Shown here piece after piece: positions 53,730 to 63,413 of a DNA stretch of 64,000 nucleotides. The DNA is from Hyphomicrobiales bacterium (GTDB lineage: Bacteria; Pseudomonadota; Alphaproteobacteria; Rhizobiales; Rhizobiaceae): positions 464,726 to 528,725 of the forward strand of contig UCHD01000004.1 of the NCBI GenBank assembly GCA_900472175.1. The letters run 5' to 3'. Under the pieces are notes generated by a model that had not been told where the DNA came from, did no database searches, and was given only the letters and a program-made list of their open reading frames with translations. The position numbers and the translations under genes are program-made. The first letter of the stretch is position 1. Each line of letters begins with the position of its first letter.

Positions 53730-53766
53730 GATGCCCGGCGGAAATTGGCTGCCGGGTATCGTTTTT
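53730..53766 (+). terminator. Intrinsic terminator of the AraC-family gene
   Basis: GATGCCCGGC (53730-53739) pairs with GCCGGGTATC (53751-53760, one G-T pair), followed by GTTTTT. It starts ten bases past the stop. Confidence 0.88.
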
Positions 53767-53812
53767 CCATAAGCCGGCTAATTGATTGATTGTGGAAAAC
53801 GGCGCAATCCTA

Positions 53813-54577
53813 TCAAGGCGTGCTGAAGAGCCCCCAATGCTGCAGGCCTTCCAGCACGCCATCGGCAAATTTTCCGCTGCTGCCATAGATATCCGGGCGG
53901 TTTCCGGCTATGGATTTCAGCTCATTCAAGGCGTTACCCACCACGATGCCGCGGGCACCGGGAAGCGCAAACATGCTGCGGTCATTGTTGCTATCGCCAG
54001 CCACCACCACGTCTTCATGCGACAACCCGAGCTGGCGGCACAGCCAGGAGAGCGCGGCGCCCTTGTCGATACCGTCAGGCAGTATGTCGAGATCCCGGTT
54101 GCTGGAATAAACCAGACGGGCGGCAATTCCGGCGCCTGCCAGTTTTTCCTCTATGCTGGCCAGGGTCGCAGCATCGGCATCGTGCAGATACCAGCTGGAT
54201 TTCTGGGCGTGCTGATACATGTGCGGCTGGAAGATGATGTCCGGAACACTGGATAACGCCATAGTGATCCGTTCATGGTCAAACCCGGCGCCGATGGCGC
54301 GCGAGTAAAGCGCCGCTTGAGATGGTTCTTTCGCGTTGTCCAGCATCGTTCCCACTCCGCCGATATAGATATCGGGCCGTGGCAATGCCGTGGTGGCGAC
54401 AAACGCTTTTTGATCGTCGATCAGCCGCCCACTGTTGAGCACCAGCAACGGCCGTTTGTCTGGCGAAAGACCAAGCCAGGCATCGCGAAATCGCGCTTCT
54501 GCCTCCCTGTTTCCTGCCAACGTGCCATCGATGTCGCTGCAGAACAGCCGGATTGGCCTCAATCTCCGTCCGTCCAT
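53813..54577 (-). CDS. mfpsB: Mannosylfructose-phosphate phosphatase
   Basis: 254 residues from the ATG at 54577; an ATG four codons earlier exists. HAD-superfamily, sucrose-phosphatase-like subgroup: nucleophile motif DIDGTLAG near the N-terminus, LLVLNSGRLI, DKGAALSWLCRQLG with the conserved Lys, and VVAGDSNNDRSMF as the final motif. It removes phosphate from mannosylfructose 6-phosphate to give mannosylfructose, a compatible solute known from Agrobacterium. The gene overlaps mfpsA by 19 bp, so the two are translationally coupled; the neighbouring synthase decides the substrate. Confidence 0.86.
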   Translation of the reverse strand: MDGRRLRPIRLFCSDIDGTLAGNREAEARFRDAWLGLSPDKRPLLVLNSGRLIDDQKAFVATTALPRPDIYIGGVGTMLDNAKEPSQAALYSRAIGAGFDHERITMALSSVPDIIFQPHMYQHAQKSSWYLHDADAATLASIEEKLAGAGIAARLVYSSNRDLDILPDGIDKGAALSWLCRQLGLSHEDVVVAGDSNNDRSMFALPGARGIVVGNALNELKSIAGNRPDIYGSSGKFADGVLEGLQHWGLFSTP

Positions 54578-55902
54578 GGTTCCGCCCATTCATTGTCATC
54601 CATTGCCTGCGGCATCGGCCGCCCCTCGACCACGCCAATCAACTGCTGGGCGATGCCGGTCCAGGTAAACAGGCTGCGTGCCTTATGCGCACCCATGCGC
54701 GACAGGCGGCCATAGAGCCGTTCATGCTTCAATGGTTTCATCATCGTGATGCCGAGGTCATATTTGTCGAAAGGATCGGCAAACAGCGCATGACGGCCAT
54801 AGCTGACGGCCCGGAACAATCCGCCATGAACGGTAATGATGGTTGGGGTGCCGCTGGCCATGGCTTCGATCGCGGTCATGCCGAAGGGTTCGTAACGGCT
54901 GGATAGGACGAAGATATCGGCGGCACGGTAAAAGTCGGGCAGATCGTCATCAGCGACGAAACCGGAAAACACCACCTTGCCGTTCAGGCCGAGCGAAGCG
55001 ACCCTTTGCTTGAGGTCATCAAGGATGCCAGCCTCCTGCGGGTCCATGTTTTCGCCGCCGACGGCCAGATGCAGCCGCGCCTCGGGCTCGCGTTCGGCCA
55101 GCACGGAAAAACCGTCGATCAAAAGGTCATAACCCTTGTTGGTGGCAAGACGGCCCATGGCCATCACCACCTTGCCTTCGAAGCCGAAGCGCTGGCGGGC
55201 CATTTCGCGCGTTGCCCTGGAGACCGGGAAGAAGCGGTTGTCGTCATAGCCGGGCGGGATCATGTGCACGCGGTCGCGCGGCAGATTGTAGTCGTTGACC
55301 AGCATTTCGACCTGGATGGGTGTCGTCGCGATCACCATGCTGCAGGAACGATAGATGATCAGTTCGTGCTTGATGCGTTCGGAGAAATTGAATTCCTTGT
55401 CGAACTCCGCCGCCTTGTCAGGATAATCCGTCTCCATCTGGCGCTTCTTCCACAGGCCGAGCGAATGCGGCGTATGGATATGGGTGACACCGAGTGCTTC
55501 GGACATGCGCTGGCCGGCGATACCGGCGTCCCAGTAATGGCTGTTGATCAGCGTATAGGTGAAATCATTCTTGCGAATGAAGCGGGCAGCATTTTCGCAC
55601 CATTCCATCAGGTGTTTGTAGAGATATTCCTTTGGTATGAAGTCATTGCCACCACAGGGGATGCGGATGACGCGGACCCGTTCGTCAACCTCATCGAATT
55701 CCGGCTGGCCCTCAAACCGGCGCGTGTAGATATCGACCTGGTGGCCGAGCAGCGCCAGTTTGCGGGCGAGCTCGATAACGTAGACCACCTGACCGCCGGT
55801 ATCGGCAGCGCCAAGCGGCGGCTCTGCGGCGACATAACCATGCGTCGATACAAGGGCGATGCGGGGCAGGTGGCCAAGGTTTTTGTCGGAAGAACTGTTC
55901 AT
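54559..55902 (-). CDS. mfpsA: Mannosylfructose-phosphate synthase (GT4 glycosyltransferase)
   Basis: 447 residues from the ATG at 55902; the ribosome site is weak. It joins mannose from GDP-mannose to fructose 6-phosphate. GT4/sucrose-phosphate-synthase-like motifs are readable: DTGGQVVYVIELARKLALLGHQVDIYTR near the N-terminus, NSHYWDAGIAGQRMSEALGVTHIHTPHSLG, the acceptor/donor region VVMAMGRLATNKGYDLLIDGF, and the E-x7-E motif in SRYEPFGMTAIEAMASGTP. The phosphatase gene immediately downstream, overlapping, forms the pair described in Agrobacterium for osmoprotection. Confidence 0.87.
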   Translation of the reverse strand: MNSSSDKNLGHLPRIALVSTHGYVAAEPPLGAADTGGQVVYVIELARKLALLGHQVDIYTRRFEGQPEFDEVDERVRVIRIPCGGNDFIPKEYLYKHLMEWCENAARFIRKNDFTYTLINSHYWDAGIAGQRMSEALGVTHIHTPHSLGLWKKRQMETDYPDKAAEFDKEFNFSERIKHELIIYRSCSMVIATTPIQVEMLVNDYNLPRDRVHMIPPGYDDNRFFPVSRATREMARQRFGFEGKVVMAMGRLATNKGYDLLIDGFSVLAEREPEARLHLAVGGENMDPQEAGILDDLKQRVASLGLNGKVVFSGFVADDDLPDFYRAADIFVLSSRYEPFGMTAIEAMASGTPTIITVHGGLFRAVSYGRHALFADPFDKYDLGITMMKPLKHERLYGRLSRMGAHKARSLFTWTGIAQQLIGVVEGRPMPQAMDDNEWAEPWTDGD

Positions 55903-56000
55903 CAATCTGCGATCACAATCTTTTGGAAGGAGGGTGCGTGCAGTGCAGCATGCGGAGGGGCTCACTTCGCGAACGATCGGCAGCGGAAAAGGTTCCAATA

Positions 56001-56026
56001 AAAAACCCGGCGCGATGGCCGGGTTT
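56001..56026 (-). terminator. Intrinsic terminator of icd
   Basis: AAAACCCGGC (56002-56011) pairs with GCCGGGTTTT-type sequence (56018-56026); on the minus strand it runs into TTTTTTATTGG. It lies 24 bp past the icd stop and just ahead of the mfpsA gene region. Confidence 0.88.
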
Positions 56027-56049
56027 TCCGTTTACTATGAGACGGCTGC

Positions 56050-57264
56050 TTAGGCAGCCATTGCCTTCTTCAGGTTCTCGTCGATCTTGTCGAGGAAGCC
56101 TGTGGTCGAGAGCCACGGCTGGTCGGGGCCGATCAGCAGCGCCAGGTCCTTGGTCATGAAGCCGGCTTCTACAGTATCGACGCAGACCTTTTCCAGGGTG
56201 TCGGCAAAGCGGGCGAGTTCCGCGTTGTCGTCGAGCTTGGCGCGGTGGGCAAGGCCACGGGTCCAGGCGAAGATCGAAGCGATCGAGTTGGTCGAGGTTT
56301 CCTCGCCCTTCTGGTGCTGGCGGTAGTGACGGGTCACCGTGCCGTGCGCGGCTTCGGCTTCGACTGTCTGGCCATCCGGCGTCATCAGAACCGAGGTCAT
56401 CAGGCCGAGCGAGCCAAAGCCCTGGGCGACGATGTCGGACTGAACGTCGCCGTCGTAGTTCTTGCAGGCCCAGACGTAACCGCCGGACCACTTGAGCGCC
56501 GAAGCGACCATGTCGTCGATCAGGCGGTGTTCGTACCAGATCTTGGCTTCCTTGAATTTTTCCGCGAATTCGGCGTCGAAGACAGCCTGGAAGATATCCT
56601 TGAAGCGGCCGTCATAGACCTTGAGGATGGTGTTCTTGGTCGACAGATAGACCGGAACGCCACGCTGCAGGCCGTAATTGAGCGATGCGCGGGCGAAATC
56701 GGTGATCGACTCGTCGAGGTTGTACATGCCCATGGCAACGCCGGCTGCCGGTGCATCGTAAACTTCGTGTTCGATTTCCGTGCCGTCGTCGCCGACGAAC
56801 TTCATCGTCAGCTTGCCCTTGCCGGGGAACTTGAAGTCGGTGGCGCGGTACTGGTCGCCGAAGGCATGACGGCCGACGATGATCGGCTTGGTCCAGCCGG
56901 GAACCAGGCGCGGGACGTTCTTGCAGATGATCGGTTCGCGGAAGATGACGCCGCCGAGGATGTTGCGGATCGTGCCGTTCGGCGACTTCCACATTTTCTT
57001 CAGGCCGAATTCCTCAACGCGCTGCTCGTCTGGGGTGATCGTCGCGCACTTGACGCCGACGCCGTGCTTCTTGATGGCGTTGGCGCTGTCGATCGTTACC
57101 TGATCGTTGGTCGCATCGCGGTTTTCCATGCCAAGGTCGTAATATTCCAGATCGATATCCAGGTACGGATGGATCAGCTTTTCCTTGATGAACTGCCAGA
57201 TGATGCGGGTCATTTCATCGCCGTCGAGCTCGACGACTGGATTGGCGACCTTGATCTTTGTCAT
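56050..57264 (-). CDS. icd: NADP-dependent isocitrate dehydrogenase
   Basis: 404 residues, start [21 protein letters not shown]. This is the eukaryote-like dimeric NADP-IDH type found in rhizobia, with [34 protein letters not shown] (substrate-binding Ser/Asn/Arg), [41 protein letters not shown] (metal Asp residues) and [34 protein letters not shown] (NADP site). It converts isocitrate to 2-oxoglutarate in the TCA cycle and supplies NADPH. Single-gene unit with terminator. Confidence 0.97.
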   Translation of the reverse strand: MTKIKVANPVVELDGDEMTRIIWQFIKEKLIHPYLDIDLEYYDLGMENRDATNDQVTIDSANAIKKHGVGVKCATITPDEQRVEEFGLKKMWKSPNGTIRNILGGVIFREPIICKNVPRLVPGWTKPIIVGRHAFGDQYRATDFKFPGKGKLTMKFVGDDGTEIEHEVYDAPAAGVAMGMYNLDESITDFARASLNYGLQRGVPVYLSTKNTILKVYDGRFKDIFQAVFDAEFAEKFKEAKIWYEHRLIDDMVASALKWSGGYVWACKNYDGDVQSDIVAQGFGSLGLMTSVLMTPDGQTVEAEAAHGTVTRHYRQHQKGEETSTNSIASIFAWTRGLAHRAKLDDNAELARFADTLEKVCVDTVEAGFMTKDLALLIGPDQPWLSTTGFLDKIDENLKKAMAA

Positions 57265-57389
57265 GTTGCAAACCTCTGCATGGGGTTGGATGGAAACAGG
57301 TTGGCGCCCCTATAGCATCCAGTTCACCACAGGCAAAGACATACACGCGTGATTCCGCGCGCGTTTCCTTCCGATTGCAAAACCTGTGT

Positions 57390-57782
57390 TCAATGGCCCC
57401 GGACAGCGCGCGGGAAATCCGCGGTGCGGGGCTTTGCATAGCGTCTTTCTTCGCGAACAAGGATACTTTCCGCATCGAGCGCGGCAATCGGCGTATGGCG
57501 ATCCGTTGGCACCAGACCGTCGAGTTGCAAGGCGAGATAGCGGCCGCAGCAAACCCGCAAAAACGATGTGAAGTTTTCCGGTGGATGGCCTTCGCCGAGC
57601 GATTCGATATAGAGCCGCCCGATCAGGCGGCCGACCGACATGCCGTCGCGGTCGCCGATATCGTCGAGGATGGACCAGAAGAAGCTCTCAAGCCGGATGC
57701 TCGTCGCCACGCCGTCGATCCGCACCGAGCGGGTAACACTCTGCCAGAGCGCCGGGTCGGCGCCGATGAATAGTCTGCACAT
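57390..57782 (-). CDS. Ribbon-helix-helix domain protein (RHH_4-type)
   Basis: 130 residues. The N-terminal half reads as an RHH_4 domain: LFIGADPALWQSVTRSVRIDGVATSIRLESFFWSILDDIGDRDGM, where TRSVRIDGVATSIRLE is the ribbon strand. The second half (GRLYIESLGEGHPPENFTSFLRVCCGRYLALQL) is helical and contains two adjacent cysteines. RHH_4 proteins are widespread in Rhizobiales with no settled function; DNA binding is inferred from the fold. Same strand as icd and the DJ-1/PfpI gene but separated by spacers. Confidence 0.72.
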   Translation of the reverse strand: MCRLFIGADPALWQSVTRSVRIDGVATSIRLESFFWSILDDIGDRDGMSVGRLIGRLYIESLGEGHPPENFTSFLRVCCGRYLALQLDGLVPTDRHTPIAALDAESILVREERRYAKPRTADFPRAVRGH

Positions 57783-57845
57783 CCGTTCCTCCCAGAACTC
57801 CAGCCTGAAATGTTCACCCTTCGATGCGGTTTGGCAAGGCCGATG

Positions 57846-58454
57846 TCAGGCAGCGGAGCGCGTCAATGGTGTATTGTGGCGAATCTCGGTTCCCAGAACA
57901 GTCAGGAATTGACCGATCCATGCCGGATGGGCGGGCCAGGCGGGTGCCGAGACCAGATTGCCGTCGGTCACGGCCTGGTCGACCGGGATTTCGGCATAGT
58001 GGCCGCCGGCAAGCTCGACGTCGAAACGGCAGGCGGGGTAGGCGGAGCATGTCCGGCCCTTCAGCACGCCGGCGGCCGACAGCAGCTGCGCGCCGTGGCA
58101 GATAGCAGCCACCGGTTCGCCTGCGTCGAAGAAGTGACGCACCATGGTGATGACATTGGCGTCGAGACGCAGATATTCCGGCGCCCGGCCACCCGGAATG
58201 ACCAGCGCGTCGTAGCTCTCCACCCTCGTCTCGGCAAAGGTCGCGTTCAGGGTAAAATTGTGACCGCGCTTTTCCGAATAGGTCTGATCACCTTCGAAGT
58301 CATGGATGGCCGTGGCAATCTGCTGGCCCGCCGTCTTGCCGGGGCAAATGGCATGAACCGTATGGCCGACGGCGAGCAGTGCCTGGAATGGCACCATTGT
58401 TTCGTAGTCCTCCGTGAAATCTCCGCAGATCATTAGAATTTTCTTGCCGCCCAT
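57846..58454 (-). CDS. DJ-1/PfpI-family protein
   Basis: 202 residues from the ATG at 58454, with GGAGG five bases upstream; an ATG four codons earlier has a poorer site. Class I glutamine-amidotransferase-like fold: [21 protein letters not shown] at the N-terminus, [16 protein letters not shown], and the nucleophile elbow [14 protein letters not shown] with Cys and His. Family members act as glyoxalase III, deglycases or chaperones; the motif AICHGA is normal for PfpI. Substrate unknown. Confidence 0.83.
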   Translation of the reverse strand: MGGKKILMICGDFTEDYETMVPFQALLAVGHTVHAICPGKTAGQQIATAIHDFEGDQTYSEKRGHNFTLNATFAETRVESYDALVIPGGRAPEYLRLDANVITMVRHFFDAGEPVAAICHGAQLLSAAGVLKGRTCSAYPACRFDVELAGGHYAEIPVDQAVTDGNLVSAPAWPAHPAWIGQFLTVLGTEIRHNTPLTRSAA

Positions 58455-58664
58455 CGTATCCTCCATCGGGTTGCTGACGATGTCAGGATGCCACGGCCGA
58501 TCTCTGGCAAGGTATTAGCCGGTTACTACATTGACCAACCCCTGAAGATGATTGGTACACCGCATCATTGCGGCCTCGCGTGTCGAAGCGAATTTGATTA
58601 TGAGCAGATGCAAATTCTCTGGCGCCGGAGTGCCGGTCGCGCATCTGAAATCGGGAGATGATGG

Positions 58665-59192
58665 ATGAAACGGTTCGCACTTGTTGTTCTGGCTTGCTGC
58701 ACGTTTTCGGCTGCGCACGCAGGCGATCCCGCAGCGCCGGTCAATGAAATCATGCAGGAAGCCGTCAAGGGCTGGGCCGAGGAGGCGCAGCCGGGCGAGG
58801 ATTATTTCTCCGAAGCGCGTCTTGGCCGCATCTACAGCCAGGATTTCGTCAAGGCCTATCGCGAGGCGGCAAAATTCCCGGCCTATGACGAAGGCGATTC
58901 GCCGTTTGATTATGATGTCATCGTCAGCGGTCAGGACAGCTGTGCGATCAAGGATCTGTCCGTTGCTGCCGGCCCGGGGACGGACGGCAAGAGCGATGTG
59001 ACGGTGACCTTCGACAATACTCATTGTTTTGGTGAGCGCGCAGCCGACTGGAAACCGAGCGAACTGCATTTCATGGTGATCGAGGAAGGCGGCAAGGCCG
59101 TCATCGACGACATCGTCCGCGCCGGTGAAACGGGCTCGCTCAAAGGCGAGTTGCAGGCGATTGCCAGCCAGGGCGCCAGCACGCCAGAATAG
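58665..59192 (+). CDS. Hypothetical secreted protein (possibly DUF3828-like)
   Basis: 175 residues, GGGAGATG just before the ATG. A Sec signal peptide (MKRFALVVLACCTFSAAHA-G) gives a predicted periplasmic protein. The mature part has an NTF2-like flavour: VNEIMQEAVKGWAE, DYFSEARLGRIYSQDFVKAYREAAK, then DVIVSGQDSCAIKDLSV, VTFDNTHCF and ELHFMVIEEGGKAVIDDIV. The two mature cysteines could form a disulfide. I cannot name a function. It precedes the TrmJ-family gene by 88 bp in the same direction. Confidence 0.62.
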   Translation: MKRFALVVLACCTFSAAHAGDPAAPVNEIMQEAVKGWAEEAQPGEDYFSEARLGRIYSQDFVKAYREAAKFPAYDEGDSPFDYDVIVSGQDSCAIKDLSVAAGPGTDGKSDVTVTFDNTHCFGERAADWKPSELHFMVIEEGGKAVIDDIVRAGETGSLKGELQAIASQGASTPE

Positions 59193-59280
59193 ACCATTGT
59201 GGGCTGCGGCTTTCAAAATCCGCGCATCTGTGCAAGGAAGCGCTGAAATCCAGACGCAAAACAGAGACGAAAGTACCGGA

Positions 59281-60114
59281 ATGGCAGGAACGAACAGCGA
59301 GCGCGTGCTTCTGACCGAAGGACCAGCAATCATTCTGGTGCATCCGCAGCTTGGCGAGAACATCGGCATGGTGGCGCGCGCCATGGCCAATTTCGGGCTC
59401 TCGGAACTGCGGCTGGTCAGTCCGCGCGATGGCTGGCCGAGCGAAAAGGCACGCTCAGCGGCGAGCCGCGCCGATCATGTCATCGACGCTGCAAAGGTCT
59501 ATGACACGCTGCCGGAAGCAATTGCCGACCTCAATTTCGTCTACGCGACGACCGCGCGCGACCGGTACGGCTACAAGCCGGTGCGTTCGCCGCTGATCGC
59601 CGCCGAGACGCTGCGCAGCCGTTTCAACATGGGCGAGGCGACCGGCATCCTGTTCGGGCGCGAACGTACCGGTCTTACCAATGAAGAAGTGGCGCTTGCC
59701 GACGAGATCGTCACGTTCCCGGTCAATCCGGCCTTTGCTTCGCTCAATCTGGCGCAGGCCGTACTCCTGATGTCCTATGAATGGCTGAACACATCGATGG
59801 AATCGCGGGAGGAAACCTCATTCCAGGCGCTGTCGCAGAACCCGGCAACCAAGGAACAGCTGCAGGGCATGTTCGATCATGTCGAAGAGGCGCTGGAGGC
59901 GCGCGGCTACTTCCGGCCCGTCGCCAAAAAGCCGAAATTGGTCGACAACTTGCGCGCGGTCCTGACCCGCCCCGGCTTCACCGAATCCGAAATCCGGCTG
60001 GTGCGCGGCATCATCTCATCGCTCGATCGTTTCACCCGCGAGGCGCCGCGCGGTGCCGGAGCGCCGGAAAACTCGCGTGCCAAGAAGGTTGACGATACCG
60101 GTGACGACAGCTGA
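59281..60114 (+). CDS. trmJ: TrmJ-family tRNA (cytidine/uridine-2'-O)-methyltransferase
   Basis: 277 residues from the ATG at 59281. SPOUT fold: [24 protein letters not shown] at the N-terminus, [18 protein letters not shown] and [24 protein letters not shown] as the knotted AdoMet site, then an ~90-residue C-terminal helical extension typical of TrmJ. It 2'-O-methylates position 32 of some tRNAs. The end overlaps the murI start by 14 bp, implying co-transcription. Confidence 0.88.
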   Translation: MAGTNSERVLLTEGPAIILVHPQLGENIGMVARAMANFGLSELRLVSPRDGWPSEKARSAASRADHVIDAAKVYDTLPEAIADLNFVYATTARDRYGYKPVRSPLIAAETLRSRFNMGEATGILFGRERTGLTNEEVALADEIVTFPVNPAFASLNLAQAVLLMSYEWLNTSMESREETSFQALSQNPATKEQLQGMFDHVEEALEARGYFRPVAKKPKLVDNLRAVLTRPGFTESEIRLVRGIISSLDRFTREAPRGAGAPENSRAKKVDDTGDDS

Positions 60115-60907
60115 GTTGAAGCCTATCCTCGTTTTCGACAGCGGTATCGGCGGGCTGACCGTGCTACGCGAAGCCCGCGTGCTGATGCCGGAGCGGCATT
60201 TTATCTATGTCGCTGATGATGCCGGTTTCCCCTATGGTGGTTGGGGAGAGGAGGCGCTGAAGGAGCGGGTCATCTCGCTGTTCGCCCAGCTGCTGTCCGA
60301 GCACGATCCCGAAATCTGCGTCATCGCCTGCAACACCGCCTTCACGCTGGTCGGTGCCGATCTGAGGGCAGCTTTTCCACAGATGCGTTTCGTCGGCACA
60401 GTGCCCGCGATCAAGCCTGCAGCTGAACGGACGCGCTCCGGCCTCGTTTCGGTGCTGGCAACGCCGGGCACCGTCAAGCGCGCCTATACCCGCGATCTGA
60501 TCCAGTCCTTTGCCACGCAATGCCATGTGCGCCTCGTCGGTTCGGAAAATCTGGCCCGCATGGCGGAGGCCTATATTCGCGGTGAGGCGATCGATGACGC
60601 GACGGTTCTCTCCGAAATCGAGCAGTGTTTTGTCGAGAAAGATGGTCGCAAGACCGATATCGTCGTGCTGGCCTGCACACATTATCCATTCATGGCCAAT
60701 GTCTTCCGCCGCTTGGCACCCTGGCCTGTGGACTGGCTCGACCCGGCCGAGGCGATTGCCCGGCGCGCGCGCAGCCTTGTGCCGCTGTCAGATGGCTTTG
60801 AGCCGCTGAACGGCATCGATCCGGCGATCTTCACCTCCGGACACCCGGATTTCACCACGCGCCGCCTGCTGCAGGGGTTTGGGCTGACGGTGTCGCAGGC
60901 CGGTTGA
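60101..60907 (+). CDS. murI: Glutamate racemase
   Basis: 268 residues from a GTG at 60101 inside the end of the upstream methyltransferase gene; the resulting N-terminus [22 protein letters not shown] fits the family. Both catalytic cysteines are present: CNTAFT and [17 protein letters not shown] and [11 protein letters not shown] are further family segments. It makes D-glutamate for peptidoglycan. The ribosome site before the GTG is only fair (AAGG, rather far), which suits coupled translation. Confidence 0.94.
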   Translation: MTTAELKPILVFDSGIGGLTVLREARVLMPERHFIYVADDAGFPYGGWGEEALKERVISLFAQLLSEHDPEICVIACNTAFTLVGADLRAAFPQMRFVGTVPAIKPAAERTRSGLVSVLATPGTVKRAYTRDLIQSFATQCHVRLVGSENLARMAEAYIRGEAIDDATVLSEIEQCFVEKDGRKTDIVVLACTHYPFMANVFRRLAPWPVDWLDPAEAIARRARSLVPLSDGFEPLNGIDPAIFTSGHPDFTTRRLLQGFGLTVSQAG

Positions 60908-60911
60908 CGGG

Positions 60912-61343
60912 ATGGAAATCGTACCGATTACGCCTGCGTTCGATGGTTTCGGCGCTTTGCTGGACGCAAGCGTTGCCGAGGGGCAGCGAATGCTTGTCCG
61001 GTTGCAGGAAAACTGGATTTCCGGCCTGAATCGGTTTGAGCATCCCGGCGAAATCCTTGCCGGTGCCGTCGTGGACGGCACGCTTGCTGGCGTCTGCGGC
61101 CGCAATATTGATCCCTTCGCCGGCGATACCGCTGCTGGCCGTGTTCGCCATCTCTATGTGGCGCCGGATCATCGGGGCAGGGATATCGGCAGCCAGTTGG
61201 TTCACTTCATTGTCCGTGACGCAGCCGATTTCTTCCGCTTTTTGAACACAAGGGCACCGTCGCAAGCGTTCGCATTCTACGAGCGCCTTGGGTTTTCACC
61301 GGTTCTGGAAAACAGCACAGTCACGCACAGGCTTTATTTCTGA
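60912..61343 (+). CDS. GNAT-family N-acetyltransferase
   Basis: 143 residues starting four bases after the murI stop, so probably in the same transcript. The GNAT fold is clear: strand segment GTLAGVCGRNIDPFAGDTAAGRVRHLYVAPDHRGRDIGSQLVHFIV, where RGRDIGSQL is the acetyl-CoA-binding Q/RxxGxG/A-like motif, and the C-terminal FNTRAPSQAFAFYERLGF-type segment (FLNTRAPSQAFAFYERLGF). Substrate unknown. Confidence 0.83.
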   Translation: MEIVPITPAFDGFGALLDASVAEGQRMLVRLQENWISGLNRFEHPGEILAGAVVDGTLAGVCGRNIDPFAGDTAAGRVRHLYVAPDHRGRDIGSQLVHFIVRDAADFFRFLNTRAPSQAFAFYERLGFSPVLENSTVTHRLYF

Positions 61344-61469
61344 AGATGTGGCCGTCTTAGCTGTGGGTTTTGCTGCGATTACCGCGCAAAACATGGGCTT
61401 TAATGATACGGGTCAACGCTTGCGGGTTCGTGGCGGCGCATCCGACATGGCAATTTAAACGAGGTGGAT

Positions 61470-62984
61470 ATGAAAGTCGGCATCGACATGGGGACGGCGT
61501 CGGACGGCGCATCCGTTCCGCTCGATATCGAGGAGCTTCTCGCTACGCGTCTTCTGGTGCAGGGTAATTCCGGCTCTGGAAAGTCGCACTTGTTGCGCCG
61601 TCTGCTCGAACAGTCCGCCCCGTGGGTGCAGCAATGCATCATCGATCCCGAAGGCGATTTCGTCACGCTGGCCGACAAATTCGGCCATGTGGTGATCGAA
61701 GGCGAGCGCACCGAGGCCGAGTTGATCGGCATCGCCAGCCGTATCCGCCAGCATCGCGTCTCCTGCGTGCTGTCGCTAGAGGGGCTGGATATCGAGCAGC
61801 AGATGCGCAGCGCCGGTATTTTTCTCAATGCAATGTTCGATGCCGATCGCGACTACTGGTATCCGGTGCTGGTCGTTGTCGATGAAGCGCAGATGTTTGC
61901 GCCGTCGGTCGCCGGTGACGTCTCCGAAGAGGCGCGGAAAGTCTCATTGGGCGCGATGACCAACCTGATGTGCCGTGGCCGTAAACGTGGACTGGCAGGC
62001 GTCATCGCCACGCAGCGGCTGGCAAAGCTCGCCAAGAACGTCGCGGCAGAAGCCTCCAACTTCCTGATGGGGCGTACCTTTCTCGATATCGATATGGCCC
62101 GTGCCGCCGATTTGCTCGGCATGGATCGCCGCACGGCGGAAATGTTTCGCGACCTGAAGCGCGGCTCGTTCGTGGCGCTCGGCCCGGCTTTGTCGCGCCG
62201 CCCGCTGCCGGTGACCATCGGTCATGTCGAAACTTCGGCCCGCTCGACCAGCCCCAAGCTGACGCCGCTGCCGGAAGCGGTCGCCGATGTCGAGGACCTG
62301 ATCTTCACGCCGGATCCGGAAGAGCTGATCCGCCCGATCATGCGGCGGCCCAGCGCCCAACCGCGCCCTGCCACCGATATCCTTGCCGAGCTGTCGCGGC
62401 CACGCCCCGAGCCAATCAGTCTTTCCGAACCGAAAGCACCAGTGCCGGAAATGCCGATTCAGGAGCGCGAAGCGCTGCTCGACGGTCTGCTTGCCGAAAT
62501 TCTCGAACATCCCGAAGCGGCGTTCCGCGCCGATGCCGAATTGTTTCAGGATTTTCTGGTACGCTGCCGTATCCGGCGCGTACCCGGCGCCCCGCTATCG
62601 CTCAGCGCCTTCCGCCGCAAGATGGCGGTGGCCCGCTCCGGCGTCGATGCCGAGACGGCCGCGACCGAAATCTGGGCGTCGGCTTTGAGCCTGTCGCGCA
62701 ATGTCACCGATGATCTGCAGGGCGTGTTCTTGCTGGTGGCGCAGTCCGCCGTGCGTAATCTGCCATGCCCTTCGGATGCAATGATCGCGCGCGCCTATGG
62801 CACGCATTCCGCTCGCCGCGCCCGCCGGCTGCTCGGCTACTTCGAGGAGCAGGGCCTGATCGTGGTTCACAGCGATCTTTCCGGCAAGCGGATCGTGGCA
62901 TTTCCGGACTTGCAGGTCGAAACGGCGCCCGGTGCTGCCGATGCTGTCTATGATGACGCCGGAAACCGCAGTGCTGCAGAATAG
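61470..62984 (+). CDS. HerA-like P-loop ATPase
   Basis: 504 residues from the ATG at 61470 (GAGGTGG upstream). A HerA/FtsK-like ATPase domain with Walker A GNSGSGKS at 32-39, CIIDPEGDFVTLADKFG, Walker B VLVVVDEAQMF and LGAMTNLMCRGRKRGLAGVIATQRLAKLAKN, the arginine-finger region. After ~280 a proline-rich linker leads to a helical C-terminal domain (PEAAFRADAELFQDFLVRCRIRR and WASALSLSRNVTDDLQ). HerA ATPases often work with the nuclease NurA; no such neighbour is present, so a different, single-gene role in this lineage is likely. Confidence 0.78.
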   Translation: MKVGIDMGTASDGASVPLDIEELLATRLLVQGNSGSGKSHLLRRLLEQSAPWVQQCIIDPEGDFVTLADKFGHVVIEGERTEAELIGIASRIRQHRVSCVLSLEGLDIEQQMRSAGIFLNAMFDADRDYWYPVLVVVDEAQMFAPSVAGDVSEEARKVSLGAMTNLMCRGRKRGLAGVIATQRLAKLAKNVAAEASNFLMGRTFLDIDMARAADLLGMDRRTAEMFRDLKRGSFVALGPALSRRPLPVTIGHVETSARSTSPKLTPLPEAVADVEDLIFTPDPEELIRPIMRRPSAQPRPATDILAELSRPRPEPISLSEPKAPVPEMPIQEREALLDGLLAEILEHPEAAFRADAELFQDFLVRCRIRRVPGAPLSLSAFRRKMAVARSGVDAETAATEIWASALSLSRNVTDDLQGVFLLVAQSAVRNLPCPSDAMIARAYGTHSARRARRLLGYFEEQGLIVVHSDLSGKRIVAFPDLQVETAPGAADAVYDDAGNRSAAE

Positions 62985-63009
62985 ACGCAGGCGCTGCTCC
63001 CCCGGAGTG

Positions 63010-63345
63010 TCAGACCCAGGTCTGGATGACGCGTTCTGACGCGTGGATGCAGGTGAGTTCGAGCCTGTCAGGTCCGGTGTTAACAAAGCGATGCGGTGTT
63101 TCGGCCGTGACCACAATGATGTCGCCAACCTTGGCATCGAGCGTTTCGAGCCCAACGGTGAATTGCGCGTGGCCGGACCGGACGATCCAGGTTTCGCTAT
63201 AGGGATGCGTGTGCAGGGCAGGCCCTTGGCCAGGTTCGTTGTCGACCAGAAAAATGGAAATCGGCGTGTCGTACTCAGCGCCCTCGAACAGGACAGTTCT
63301 GTTTGACCGCTGATCCTGATTGGTGCGGGGAATGACATGATACAT
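63010..63345 (-). CDS. Cupin-domain protein
   Basis: 111 residues from the ATG at 63345, with GGAGG five bases upstream. Single cupin barrel: the first motif is ALHTHPYSETWIVRSG, with two metal-binding His and Glu, and the second TAETPHRFVNTG with the third His. Such small cupins are often isomerases, sensors or unknown. Divergent from the MarR gene across two matching palindromes, so it is probably controlled by that regulator and tied to the compound it senses. Confidence 0.85.
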   Translation of the reverse strand: MYHVIPRTNQDQRSNRTVLFEGAEYDTPISIFLVDNEPGQGPALHTHPYSETWIVRSGHAQFTVGLETLDAKVGDIIVVTAETPHRFVNTGPDRLELTCIHASERVIQTWV

Positions 63346-63387
63346 GCAGGCCTCCATTAGCATCTGGTGAATGGACGAAAGACGATA

Positions 63388-63405
63388 TATCTTCTTGTGA
63401 AGATA
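63388..63405. promoter_or_regulatory. Palindromic operator 1 of the cupin/marR divergent promoter
   Basis: TATCTTCTTGTGAAGATA: perfect seven-base inverted repeat around TTGT. It shares the core TATCTTCTYGTSAAGATA with operator 2; the two core centres are 30 bp apart, about three helical turns, so both sites face the same side of the DNA. Confidence 0.8.
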
Positions 63406-63413
63406 ATTATCCA

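Noticed and set aside
57390-57782. Ribbon-helix-helix protein considered as an antitoxin
   Set aside because: No toxin-like gene adjoins it; RHH_4 proteins in this lineage are usually stand-alone.
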